DNA of 64,000 nucleotides from Eutreptiella sp. 'Long Island Sound 2002' (lineage: Eukaryota; Euglenozoa; Euglenophyceae; Eutreptiales; Eutreptiaceae). The translations under genes and the position numbers were made by a program. The stretch covers positions 83,514,482 through 83,578,481 of the forward strand of contig OZ038379.1 in the NCBI GenBank assembly GCA_964036045.1. Direction: 5' to 3'. This document shows positions 10,704 to 19,169 of the stretch, piece after piece; the first letter of the stretch is position 1; every line of letters begins with the position of its first letter. The notes beneath the pieces were generated by a model. The model saw only the letters and a program-made list of their open reading frames with translations. It was not told the origin of the DNA and searched no databases.

Positions 10704-11186
10704 TTAGTAAGGAATGTTGGTACCTGCCAGCTCCGTAAGCTCCACCGGAGCGTTGCCATCGTCGTAGGCCGGCGGATTCCAGCTGCTCGATGGCCAGTTT
10801 CGACTGGGATTATGGTAATTTGGGTCCCCACAGCTGCTGATGTGCGCCCTTCTTGGGCAGCTTGGACTTGCGCAAGGCATTCCTCTCAAGGCCTCGTTCG
10901 CGCAGCACCAAGGCAGCATAATCGTTACTTCTCCAGAAGTGGCGGGGTCTACGGGGCCGTACTGGGGAGCGGGCTGTGGATAGGACGCCACTGAAGCAAC
11001 ATTCAGGTAGCCTCTGCTACCATGAAAGTGCTGCCCTAGGTCGTTGATGGTGACGGAGGGCTCAGGGCAGGCAAGACCGGGGGGGCAGGCACGCGAGGAG
11101 TCGACCTGAACGCTGCTGTTGGGGGCAGAACCGGATACACGGACACCAACGGAGGCAAGAGCGGCGACAACGGAGGCAAGATCCAT
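10704..11186 (-). CDS. Element A leader ORF starting inside the 5' LTR
   Basis: A 160-residue frame with ATG at 11186, about 95 bases downstream of a TATA-like sequence (11281-11290), so it is the first plausible start on an LTR transcript. It runs through the LTR end and the primer-binding site (read as HGSRG) and stops at TAA 10704. It is in the same frame as gag, with only that TAA between it and the gag ATG at 10658, so it may be an N-terminal extension of gag or a decayed remnant of one. No domain recognised; composition is Ala/Pro/Ser-rich. The 3' LTR copy preserves the first part (797 downward). Confidence 0.5.
   Translation of the reverse strand: MDLASVVAALASVGVRVSGSAPNSSVQVDSSRACPPGLACPEPSVTINDLGQHFHGSRGYLNVASVASYPQPAPQYGPVDPATSGEVTIMLPWCCANEALRGMPCASPSCPRRAHISSCGDPNYHNPSRNWPSSSWNPPAYDDGNAPVELTELAGTNIPY
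11011..11022 (-). other. Element A primer-binding site (initiator tRNA-Met)
   Basis: The minus strand reads TGGTAGCAGAGG directly after the 5' LTR. This is complementary to CCUCUGCUACCA, the 3' end of initiator tRNA-Met in animals and many other eukaryotes. Confidence 0.9.
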
Positions 11187-11556
11187 GCTGATTGTTATCC
11201 GGCAAAAAATCCCAGTCTATGAAGAAAATTGATGCGGATTATCCTAAGTACATCTGAGTGCCCATATCTATCTGAAAAGATTTATATAAATCCGATTGTG
11301 AAAAACTATTTGGCCGATCTGGCTTGCGCACGCGCGTCAGCGGCAAATGGCGATTCCGGGTAAATGATCGGAACGCGGCGGATTTACGATGAATGGACCG
11401 CGGAATCAGATCCGGCACATCAGAAATATATAGGTCTGATCCTGAGACTGAGCTGCGGGGCGGCGATTCCGCCGAAGCAGAGAAAATGCCCAAAATGTAC
11501 CCAATCACGGGCAGATCTGCTAAAATCTGAGCAGATGGGGGTTAGCCGCACTTACA
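11023..11556 (-). repeat. Element A 5' LTR
   Basis: A 534-bp copy of 634-1167, ending in CA immediately before the primer-binding site. It contains the promoter-like TATA palindrome at 11281-11290 and the start codon of the leader ORF at 11186. Confidence 0.95.
11281..11290 (-). promoter_or_regulatory. TATA-like box in element A LTR
   Basis: The palindrome TTTATATAAA lies about 95 bases upstream of the first ATG (11186). It is the best core-promoter candidate in the LTR and is conserved in both copies. Inferred from sequence and position only. Confidence 0.45.
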
Positions 11557-11561
11557 AGGAG
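11557..11561. repeat. Target site duplication AGGAG (right copy)
   Basis: Matches 629-633 and flanks the 5' LTR of element A, confirming that A inserted here into element B. Confidence 0.9.
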
Positions 11562-11660
11562 AAACAACTGCACTGTCATATACCGGCGTCTGATCGATAG
11601 TCGCCACGGTATTCGGAGGTCTGGCGTCGTCTTGAAGACACTCGTCAGCCAAAACTGTCA
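11557..11660 (-). pseudogene. Element B pol linker just upstream of the element A insertion
   Basis: The minus-strand frame with LADECLQDDARPP and PVYDSAVVS is open here. When element A and one copy of the duplication are ignored, it runs without a break into the frame at 284-633 that leads to RT. It is in a different frame from the methyltransferase-like ORF that ends at 11645, so a single indel lies around 11645-11660. Confidence 0.65.
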
Positions 11661-12487
11661 AGTGTAGAGGAAGGAAAACAATCAGAAGGGGTAACGTCAA
11701 CATGCATGTGAGAGGGTGAGTGCACAGGAATGCCTGACACATCACTGTGGGGAGAGGGAGAATGCACAGGAATGCCTGAGACATCACTGTGGGGAGGAGG
11801 AGAATGCACAGGAATGCCTGAGACATCACTGTGGGGAGAGGGAGAGGCAGAAAATGGCACAGGGCCTGAAAAGATTGCAGTTTCAAGCACATCATCACAA
11901 TCAGGCAAAGGGAGCTGTCCATCCCGTGCTAACTGAGCGACAGTGGCCTTCCAGACCTTCCTGGGCTGTCCCAGCGGTCGTTTGGGCCTCCCCACAATTA
12001 TCTTGGGGCTCCTTTTTTGCTGTACCTGTGGCGACATCCAATCAGTTGCATTCATGCCTTCCTGATGACGTCCCAGGGCATCAAACAACACCACACGTGT
12101 ATGAATGTTGTGTTCCTGGGTATGCTGTACACCCCATCGTTCTACCCATATTGACTCACCCCTTGGCAGGTCCCACCAGTCCACTGCTATTTCACCCAGA
12201 GCCCAGAACCACGGCTTCTTGCGTCGTACTGGTACTACTGCGACACCTCTACTCCCTTCCCAGTACACCTTCTCAATGGCCATCTGCATTTCATTGACAA
12301 GGGGATGCAGAAACAAAGTCTCATTCCCCCACGGTATATACAATCCTCTCTTTCCCCCTTTATCATCCCCACTATGCAACTGCAATCGGGTGGACTCATC
12401 CCACGGCTCACACGTGGGTACAACCTCAGATCCAGCCCAATTCAAAATGCAATGTCTCCAATCGGGGGTCAGCACATATTGGCCTGT
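11645..12487 (-). pseudogene. Element B pol: methyltransferase-like domain and Pro/Ser linker
   Basis: The frame runs from just after an in-frame TGA at 12488 to TGA 11645. Counting from 12475, LTPDWRHCI opens a domain collinear with the one in element A pol: a LHPLV segment at residues 56-60 where A has NPPF, then GVAVVPVRRKKPWFWAL (78-93) matching the VVP...KPWF core of A, then a WDLPRGE segment like the IELPRK of A. The methyltransferase catalytic motif is therefore lost. The C-terminal linker carries three copies of a 14-residue repeat (SDVSGIPVHS core). No RT motif is present; RT follows beyond element A. Confidence 0.7.
11721..11846 (-). repeat. Three 42-bp tandem repeats in element B pol linker
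   Basis: Three near-identical 42-bp units begin at 11721, 11763 and 11805. The length is a multiple of three, so the protein frame is preserved and encodes a Ser/Pro/His/Val-rich 14-residue unit three times. Confidence 0.9.
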
Positions 12488-12526
12488 TCAAAAACAATGA
12501 GATCTCAGTCCCATACGGGATTTAAT

Positions 12527-14422
12527 TTAGGCTATGGAAACGCCTCTTGTAGTGGCATCCTTCCTCGACCTATAAGCACGACGATGGTGCAACCTAACTG
12601 CATGATGTGACGTCATAGATAGACGTTCCTGATGTAAAGATCGAATCTTGGCTGCGAATGAAGATTGAATCTGAGATCTGTGCTGTATTCCGTCCGCTGG
12701 GTCCATTCCAGACCCAGAATCGGCTTTCGGCTTGGAGATCGTCTCCACACCTCGGGCAATGTCTGCTGCAGCAGCCACACCTGGCACAGGTGAGGGACCG
12801 CTGGTCTCCAGTGAGGTGGGCCCTGTCAGTATTTGGTCCACACTATCAACCTGTTGACCTATATGGTTCCTCCAGAAGCCAAAGCCACCCATAAATTCAG
12901 GTGGGGGCTCTTCATAACCCAAGGATCCCTCGTCCTCAGAAAATAGTTCCGATCCCCGGTTACTTTCAGCTTCCACTGTAGGGATTGGGTTGTGTGTCAC
13001 ACACTCATCACCTGCATCCCATTTATTCAGGAAATACTGGACATTCAGCATGAATGCCATACCCTCCGTAGGTGTCGGGGGAGACAATTCAGCATCATGG
13101 GAGTCAAGACAGGCAAACGACTCCCGCAAGGCCACCTCCGACTGTATATGTGCTATAATATCACCCATGGGTGGCTGCGGCCTAGCCGTGCCAACATGCA
13201 CAGGGGGGGTATGCTGGGGTGGAACGTCAGGTATCCTAATAGGTAATAGCATCAGCGCTGCTACAATATAGCAACAAGCAGCAGACCTAATGGTCTGGCT
13301 GGTCAGGGCCTCCTCAATACGGCCTATCACTGTCATATCCTGACACTTCTGTCTTCTTGGCAAACCGTCTGTCGACCTGGATGCCTGTGGGGGCACCTGA
13401 CAGTAATTCTGAGACCTGTATGTAAAGGCCAAGAAATAACTGATGAAAACCAGGGCCTGCACCAGGATATACATATCGTTGCGCAGGGCTTGTGCCCCAC
13501 CCAAAGGGGGCTGGTCCCCACTGTAAGATGACTGTAAAGGAGGCCACCCAAACAGGGCCAAACCTGTAGTCTGTATAGAATCCTCACAGGGGACTTCATA
13601 TACATTGCCAAGATCCACTCCTGTCTGTGGATTGAATATCACTACGTTCCCTACAATCTCAGACTGCTGTGCTGGAGTACCCTTCTGAGCACTCCGATCC
13701 ACAGAGTTGTCAGCATCCGGAAGGTCCAGAGCAAATGCATCATGCACATGTATGGGTATATGTGCTATTGGCATATCATAGATACCTTGATGTACAGAGC
13801 CGGTCGAGGTGCTGAACTCAGTCACTTCTCCACGGGCTTCTGTCATCGTATGGGTAGTCCACTTCAACTCTTCTTCAAAGGCCAATTGGCCCTGAGAAGG
13901 CAACAATGCCAGACCATATCGGGTTAAGAAAGGGTACCCCAGGATCACCCGGGGTCCCACAGAGGCAAGATGCAAAAATGCATTCACACACCGTGCCACT
14001 ACCACTCCTGCGCAGGTGTGTACAGGCAGCAAAAAAGTCACCCTGACCCCTAACTTATCTCCCTCCAACTCCATATTGCCTGCCCCCAACAAACGAAACT
14101 GCACATCAGCAGCCTCACAATATTTCTTATCTATCAGCTCCCAGCCAATGACACCGAGAATCTCACATCCCGTGTCAATCAATGACTGCAGCAGGTATGG
14201 GCCCGCCTCAGGATACTTATCCAGCTGGTATCCGGCCTGTAGTATGATGCCCCGCCGCGTCTTGCGACAAATCCCAGGACGGGGTTCCCTGAGGACCTCT
14301 ATCTCCTCAACCTGTAACTCAATATGCTGCACATATGCACTTTTCCACGTTGCCTCATAGTCCACCCGTATGGGTGGGCGTCTCTGTGACAGTGGACCGC
14401 CCAAAACACACTGTCCACGCCT
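12527..14422 (-). pseudogene. Element B pol: aspartic protease and membrane-like segment
   Basis: The frame is open from TAG 14423 to TAA 12527. Counting from 14404, the protease active site is SLIDTGCEILGV (residues 74-85) with a normal DTG, followed by the flap region and VILGYPFLTRYGLALL, typical of retroviral-type proteases. Further on are two hydrophobic stretches (YILVQALVFISYFLAFTY and AACCYIVAALMLLPI) resembling membrane segments, which are unusual in pol, then a Glu/Pro-rich region. The 12 codons between the TAA at 12527 and a TGA at 12488 stay in the same frame and lead into the methyltransferase-like domain. Confidence 0.78.
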
Positions 14423-14536
14423 CTACTTCTTAAAGCGGCGCTTATATTCCTCAGCCTTCTCAGGATAGGAAATAAAACAGTCTTCAGGCCTGTGATTTGT
14501 TTTACCACAACCTGGAGTAGGGCAAAGGGGGTAACG
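14423..14536 (-). pseudogene. Element B second zinc knuckle, isolated between two in-frame stops
   Basis: A 37-codon in-frame segment lies between the TAA that ends gag (14537) and a TAG (14423). It contains CPTPGCGKTNHRPEDC, a Cys-x4-Cys-x4-His-x4-Cys zinc knuckle, then a basic stretch. It follows the first knuckle in gag by about 45 residues. Keeping a complete knuckle between stops suggests a once-continuous Gag-Pol frame. Confidence 0.7.
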
Positions 14537-17500
14537 TTACTTGGGAGGGGGCTTACCCCTGTCCGCTGGAGACCTGTTGGGTCCTCCTCCTGTATCTTGA
14601 CGTGTAGGAGGAGTCCTGAGCTTCTCCAACAGCGTGTTGGGCACCCTTACACCCTTAGGAATGAGCGTAGGGTGTTTAACCCAGCAATCCTTGACCATGT
14701 GTCCAGTGCGGCCGCAATGATGACATGTGATGTCCTTTTTTTTATCCATCAGTGCAAGCACTTGGGCCTCATCAGGCTCAAACTCTGTGGGCAGTGAGGC
14801 AGCAGGAATACCTTCCCCTGACTCTGAACCCTGAATTTGTTGGACCCTGCCACGACCCTGGTGATTGCGCCGGCGCCAATGGTCCTGCTTGTTGTGTGCA
14901 GCATCACGGGCCATCAGTTCTGTCATAAGCACCAGGAAAATCTCCAAATAGTTATGCTCCTTACCTTTTCTTCTCTCTTCAAGGTAGAGCTTATAAATAA
15001 AGTTCTCCTGCCGTGGGCCCAGTGCATCCAGAAATTGGTCCCTAGCGCCCTGATGGGGTACACCACCTTTAACCTGGCTTCCATAGTAGAGCCAATCGTC
15101 CATAAAACCTGCAGCATCGAGTGCAGTGGGTTTGGCAGGCAGTTCAAGTGCTTTCCACTTGTCGGATATGACATCTGGGTTTGCACGCCTGTCAACCTCA
15201 TCGAAGACTAACTTCTCCAGCGCTGCATAGCCACGACGCCGCCCATCGATGCGCTTCCGAAAACTATTGGCTAGACCCTCCGGGATGGCTGCCCGCAGCA
15301 CCCGGCGCCTGACTGCATCTCCTAGGGCCCTGCCAACATCATTATCCCACACCGAATAGGACTCCTTCCACTCTACACCGGACTCCCCTCTTCCATCCCA
15401 ATGTGGCACAGTCATCAATGCCTCGGTCTCTGTGAGCGATTTAGGGTCCAAATACGGCGTGGCCAATGTGCCATACAAACCTGGACCAGGAATTCCTTGA
15501 TGAAATGAATCCTTAACATCAGTGGTTCCCTCATCCTCCTCACGAGGTCGTACCTCAGCAAATGCTGCCCCAAAAGAAGGAATCCCTGTGGGTTTCACTT
15601 TAGGTAGCTGGGTCTCATCCTTAAAGTCCAATGGCGAGAAGGGATTAAAAAATAAATCATCATCGAAAAATCGAACGTCCAATCCCTTACAATGACGCCA
15701 ATCACCCTGTGGATTAGCGTCGGGAGGAGAAGAACCGGTATGCGTTGCTGGATTGTTCACTTCCACACTTGACCGGCTGTGATAAGATTCCCCTTGTGGG
15801 CATGATCGCTTTGGATCCCGGTATGTGAAGGAAGGTTGGGCCTGATCCTGAATCTGTGTGGCATGCCATGGAGGTGCATATGGAGTGTGAACCTGAGCTG
15901 TCCCAGCGCTCTTGGAGGTAACTCCTCGTCGCTCATTTGAGACGAAATCCTTGCCATGCTGTACTTCTTGAGCACGAAGCTCGTTACATTGTAGATCTGG
16001 GGGACCAGATGGGATGTAAGCACAATTGGGTGACAAGGGGTTACCCTTCGCATCCACTCCAAACGTAACTGACCCTGATGGCTGTGATTCTCGCCGCGCA
16101 CGTGAAGAATGCATTGATGTCAAGTGTGCATCAAATTCCCCTTTGAGTGATCGATGATTCTCAATGGAATCCATTAATTCACCACGTAATGACGCACAAT
16201 CTTGTAAGCATCCCAACACATCAACCTGTGCCTTGGAAGATGTATCCTTAGCAACCCTACATAGGTTGTGCAATTTAGCTAAGTCAATCCTATCAATGGC
16301 CTCATCCGGTACTTTGGGAGATGGATTTGTACCCCGAGGACTCACCGAAGACTGCTTGGCACGCACATGTTGCAACAAGGATTCATTGGCCTCTGAATCT
16401 ATCCTAAGCTTGGCCAGGCTCAACTTGAGCTCACTGAATTCCGTCAAGTGTCCCTTAAAACTTATGGATAGTTGATTGAGTTGGGGTGCATGCTGTGTAT
16501 CATACGCAAGGAAACGTTCCTCCAATGCACTCAAAGACTGATGCACACTGTCAAAATGTACCTTCAGCACCTGAATCTCAGTCGCTAAAGATGTAACTTG
16601 AATCAAAACACCATCACCAAGTGATTTCATGGGAGAAGAACGTTGTACGCCACGCTTATTCTCCAATGTCTCAATGCGTGCAACAAGAGAAGAGATTTGT
16701 TGCTCGAAATGTTTTTTTTCACTTTCACGGGAGGTCTTCTCCATTGAGAGCTGTCGTCGCAAAGTGTGCACTTCATCAAGAAACTCGGCCCTGTCACTTT
16801 CCAATTGGTTGTCCATGTTTTGAAGAATCTCTTCCAGATTGGTGGCAATTTCCAATTGGAATTTGGAGAAGGCAGTTTTGAGTGGACCTACTTCACTTTC
16901 CATCATGTCTACGGTCAACCTGAGTTGATTAACCTCAACCTCAAAAGCATTTAATGCTTGTTTGAGGTTCCCAATTTCACCATTTAGTTCTTCACGCTCA
17001 TGGGCCATGGAATGTACTAACTCATTGGTCGACAAACACAATTGCTTGAGGGATAACAATTCATTCTCAAATGAGCATTGTACTTCCTTCTTACCCATGG
17101 ATGATAGCAAAGCATTTAGTCGATTGTCAATGTGTGAAAAATTCTCCTTGCACCAGCCCTCAACGCGCCCACTAAAATCATGTAGTCGTTGTCCTTGTTC
17201 ATCAACAATACCTCGTAGAGTTCGGCCTTCACCATAAACTCCGTCAACATGTTGTTGTACTTTTCCTCGAAGTCCATCCAAAGCCGTTTCGGCCTCACGA
17301 AAGGTTTTGGCAACTGCGCGATGTAGACCATCATGATCGTCGCGCAACATAGAAAGTGCCTTGGTGAGCTCGCTCACTTGGTCCAACGCCGTATCTTGTG
17401 TCGGCGCCCATTTGGCCACACGAATCCGTTCTTGTGGTTCCCCAAATTCGTTTACAAAACGGACACGTTCAAATGCACGAAAACCCCATCCGCCCGGAAG

Positions 17501-17875
17501 TTGTTGTGATTGAAATTCACTCATCACCAAATTTTGTTGTAGAGCGATATGATGGTGATGTTGTCCGTGAGTATGATGTTGAATTAATTGTTCTTGTTGA
17601 TTGGAACGTGCTTGTGAATACTCTTGTAGTTGATGTTTTTGTTCGTGAGCTTGTTGATGTAGCACCAATTGAAGAGTGTGGTTTTCATCATCATCACAAT
17701 TAATTTCCTCCACATGATCATGACTCTCCCTTGAGGAAGGACCATCTTGTTCATTATGATATTCAATCATGTTGATGTTTAATGAAAATTGTTCTTGTAG
17801 GTCTCCAAGGAGTTGTTCATCAAGGTCCTCAATGGATCGAATAGACACATAGTCGTCATCCTTCATTGTGTCCAT
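14537..17875 (-). CDS. Element B gag with long coiled coil
   Basis: A frame of about 1,110 residues; the first ATG is at 17875, 14 bases after the primer-binding site. After a Gln/His-rich N-terminus, residues about 170-510 are strongly heptad-like (for example LRDDHDGLHRAVAKTF, EEILQNMDNQLESDRAEFL, FEQQISSLVARIETLENK), predicting a coiled coil far longer than usual in retrotransposon Gag. A Ser/Pro-rich spacer is followed by a helical capsid-like region (MTVPHWDGRG, AIPEGLANSFRKRIDGRRRG, FIYKLYLEERRKGKEHNYLE) and a zinc knuckle, CHHCGRTGHMVKDC. It ends at TAA 14537. It would build the particle and bind RNA. Confidence 0.82.
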   Translation of the reverse strand: MDTMKDDDYVSIRSIEDLDEQLLGDLQEQFSLNINMIEYHNEQDGPSSRESHDHVEEINCDDDENHTLQLVLHQQAHEQKHQLQEYSQARSNQQEQLIQHHTHGQHHHHIALQQNLVMSEFQSQQLPGGWGFRAFERVRFVNEFGEPQERIRVAKWAPTQDTALDQVSELTKALSMLRDDHDGLHRAVAKTFREAETALDGLRGKVQQHVDGVYGEGRTLRGIVDEQGQRLHDFSGRVEGWCKENFSHIDNRLNALLSSMGKKEVQCSFENELLSLKQLCLSTNELVHSMAHEREELNGEIGNLKQALNAFEVEVNQLRLTVDMMESEVGPLKTAFSKFQLEIATNLEEILQNMDNQLESDRAEFLDEVHTLRRQLSMEKTSRESEKKHFEQQISSLVARIETLENKRGVQRSSPMKSLGDGVLIQVTSLATEIQVLKVHFDSVHQSLSALEERFLAYDTQHAPQLNQLSISFKGHLTEFSELKLSLAKLRIDSEANESLLQHVRAKQSSVSPRGTNPSPKVPDEAIDRIDLAKLHNLCRVAKDTSSKAQVDVLGCLQDCASLRGELMDSIENHRSLKGEFDAHLTSMHSSRARRESQPSGSVTFGVDAKGNPLSPNCAYIPSGPPDLQCNELRAQEVQHGKDFVSNERRGVTSKSAGTAQVHTPYAPPWHATQIQDQAQPSFTYRDPKRSCPQGESYHSRSSVEVNNPATHTGSSPPDANPQGDWRHCKGLDVRFFDDDLFFNPFSPLDFKDETQLPKVKPTGIPSFGAAFAEVRPREEDEGTTDVKDSFHQGIPGPGLYGTLATPYLDPKSLTETEALMTVPHWDGRGESGVEWKESYSVWDNDVGRALGDAVRRRVLRAAIPEGLANSFRKRIDGRRRGYAALEKLVFDEVDRRANPDVISDKWKALELPAKPTALDAAGFMDDWLYYGSQVKGGVPHQGARDQFLDALGPRQENFIYKLYLEERRKGKEHNYLEIFLVLMTELMARDAAHNKQDHWRRRNHQGRGRVQQIQGSESGEGIPAASLPTEFEPDEAQVLALMDKKKDITCHHCGRTGHMVKDCWVKHPTLIPKGVRVPNTLLEKLRTPPTRQDTGGGPNRSPADRGKPPPK

Positions 17876-17888
17876 GACCAATCACAAG

Positions 17889-17901
17889 CCTCTGCTTACC
17901 A
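17889..17901 (-). other. Element B primer-binding site, one-base insertion
   Basis: The minus strand reads TGGTAAGCAGAGG, the initiator tRNA-Met site found in A, C and D with one extra A. It lies 14 bases upstream of the gag ATG. Confidence 0.75.
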
Positions 17902-18565
17902 CAATTTAGGTTCGTTCTTGGTAACTATCCCAAAAATTCTCCGAGAACTTTGACTTCACAAATCCAAAAGACAATAGGAAAAGCAGAGTGCACAATGAGC
18001 AAGTAGAACACCAATACAATGCAAAATGAACAACAACTTCACAAGGAAATGTGGATGAAGTGACTCGACGAAATCCACTTTCAATAATTCTGATAAACCC
18101 CTTCTTGTCGCGATCAATTATGGAGAATGTAAGAAAACTTCATATTGAATCATCATAAATCCATCTCCCTGAGATCATACAAAGAGAATACAACAGGAAT
18201 TAATATACCAACATATATGCACTGCATGACATGACGAAAGTCCAACATAACACGATACAATAGCAAACAAAACATGCATTCTCATGACGATGCTACTCCT
18301 ACTGATGGGCGGCGCACATGTACTGCAATGTGCGACGGCTGTCAGTCCAGACACAATTTGAAAACTGTCCTCTCACTCCTGCATCAATGCACTGTATTAC
18401 TGTCTGCAGACAAAAACGAATAAAGCCACCTGGTTCACTCCGTAGCACAAAAAAACTATTAAAATCCTTCTCAGCTGTGCCAGCGTCTGCGACCCACGGT
18501 TCTGCGTCGCCTGTGATCTGCAGACACCATTCCAGATGATATATGTGCCCTACATGATTTTTACA
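17902..18565 (-). repeat. Element B 5' LTR (upper boundary approximate)
   Basis: AT-rich sequence between the primer-binding site and the abrupt start of GC/GT-rich DNA at about 18566, where the plus strand reads TTTTTACA then TGGCGG. TATA-like runs occur near 18205-18220. The partner LTR is outside the window, so the outer edge is set only by the terminal CA and the composition change. Confidence 0.65.
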
Positions 18566-19169
18566 TGGCGGCGGTGGCGTCGTTTTCAGGTGTCCATCCG
18601 TGTGGATTGTGGTCGAGGGGGTGGAGGGTGATGGTGTGGCGGTATTTCCAGCTGTGGAACGCTAGGAGGGCGTGGGGGCCATGCCTGGTGTCCCCGGGCG
18701 GGCGGAGGTAGGTTTCGGCTGCCGCTTCCAGGAAGGCGTCCTTGGTGCCTTCCAGGTGTCTTCCCAGAGAAGGTCTTCCTCCGTGCCCCACTCGTTGTTG
18801 TTCCTTTTCTCCTGCCTCCATCCCTGGGGGGTCGCGTGGTCCTCTGGGAGGTCTCGTTGGATGGACTAGTAGTACTGCTCGGCGTCCATTGGGGCTAGGG
18901 TGCTGGCCAGTGTGGCGTAGATGTCTTTTTTGGGGGGGGGCGGTGGGGGCGTGGCGGCGTGGTCGGGCTCGGGCTCCTCTCGCTGGTGCTCTGCGCTCTG
19001 GTCTGCGGTGGACGCGGGGGATATGGAGCGTGGTGGCATGGGGTGGTCGGGTTCCTGCGGTTCCGTGGGCTGCTGGTGGGCTTGTGGGCGCGGGGCCGTG
19101 GCTGCCAGTGGGTGTCGGATGGCCGGGAGGATGTCGCAGTCGTCGTCCCAGCAGTGGGCTGCAGCGCAC
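18566..19169 (-). pseudogene. Hypothetical ORF fragment truncated by element B
   Basis: A minus-strand frame of about 200 residues whose last 70 or so (FLEAAAETYLRPPGDTRHG, then AFHSWKYRHTITLHPLDHN) look less repetitive than the surrounding low-complexity DNA. It runs straight into the outer end of the element B LTR, where it meets a stop within a few bases, so its true end was probably cut off by the insertion. The upstream 130 residues are Pro/Arg/His-rich. No family recognised; it could be an old gene or element fragment or chance coding in GC-rich DNA. Confidence 0.25.

Larger units (their letters stand above)
634..11556 (-). mobile_element. Element A: full-length Ty3/Gypsy chromovirus-type LTR retrotransposon
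   Basis: A 10.9-kb element on the minus strand. It has two 534-bp LTRs (634-1167 and 11023-11556) beginning TG and ending CA in element orientation, a primer-binding site (11011-11022), a polypurine tract (1168-1177) and the 5-bp duplication AGGAG on both sides. Gene order is LTR-started leader ORF, gag, protease, methyltransferase-like domain, RT, RNase H, integrase, chromodomain. The LTRs differ at about eleven positions by eye, so insertion is fairly old. One frame runs from 11186 to 3786 with only four in-frame stops (10704 TAA; 8154, 5868 and 5346 TAG), followed by a frameshift into the chromodomain. It inserted into element B. Confidence 0.95.
11557..18565 (-). mobile_element. Element B: Ty3/Gypsy retrotransposon, 5' two-thirds (interrupted by element A)
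   Basis: Upstream part of the Gypsy element whose RT is at 1-633. In transcription order: 5' LTR (about 17902-18565), primer-binding site (17889-17901), gag with a very long coiled coil, a second zinc knuckle, protease, methyltransferase-like domain, a repeat-containing linker, then the break made by element A. Two in-frame stops (14537 TAA, 14423 TAG) lie between gag and protease, and two (12527 TAA, 12488 TGA) between protease and the methyltransferase-like domain; one frameshift lies near 11645-11660. The 3' end and 3' LTR are left of the window. Confidence 0.88.

Noticed and set aside
3786-14537. A variant genetic code with UAA/UAG read as sense
   Set aside because: All three stop codons occur in frame across the elements (C uses only TGA breaks, B has all three), so reassignment cannot explain them; mutation is simpler.
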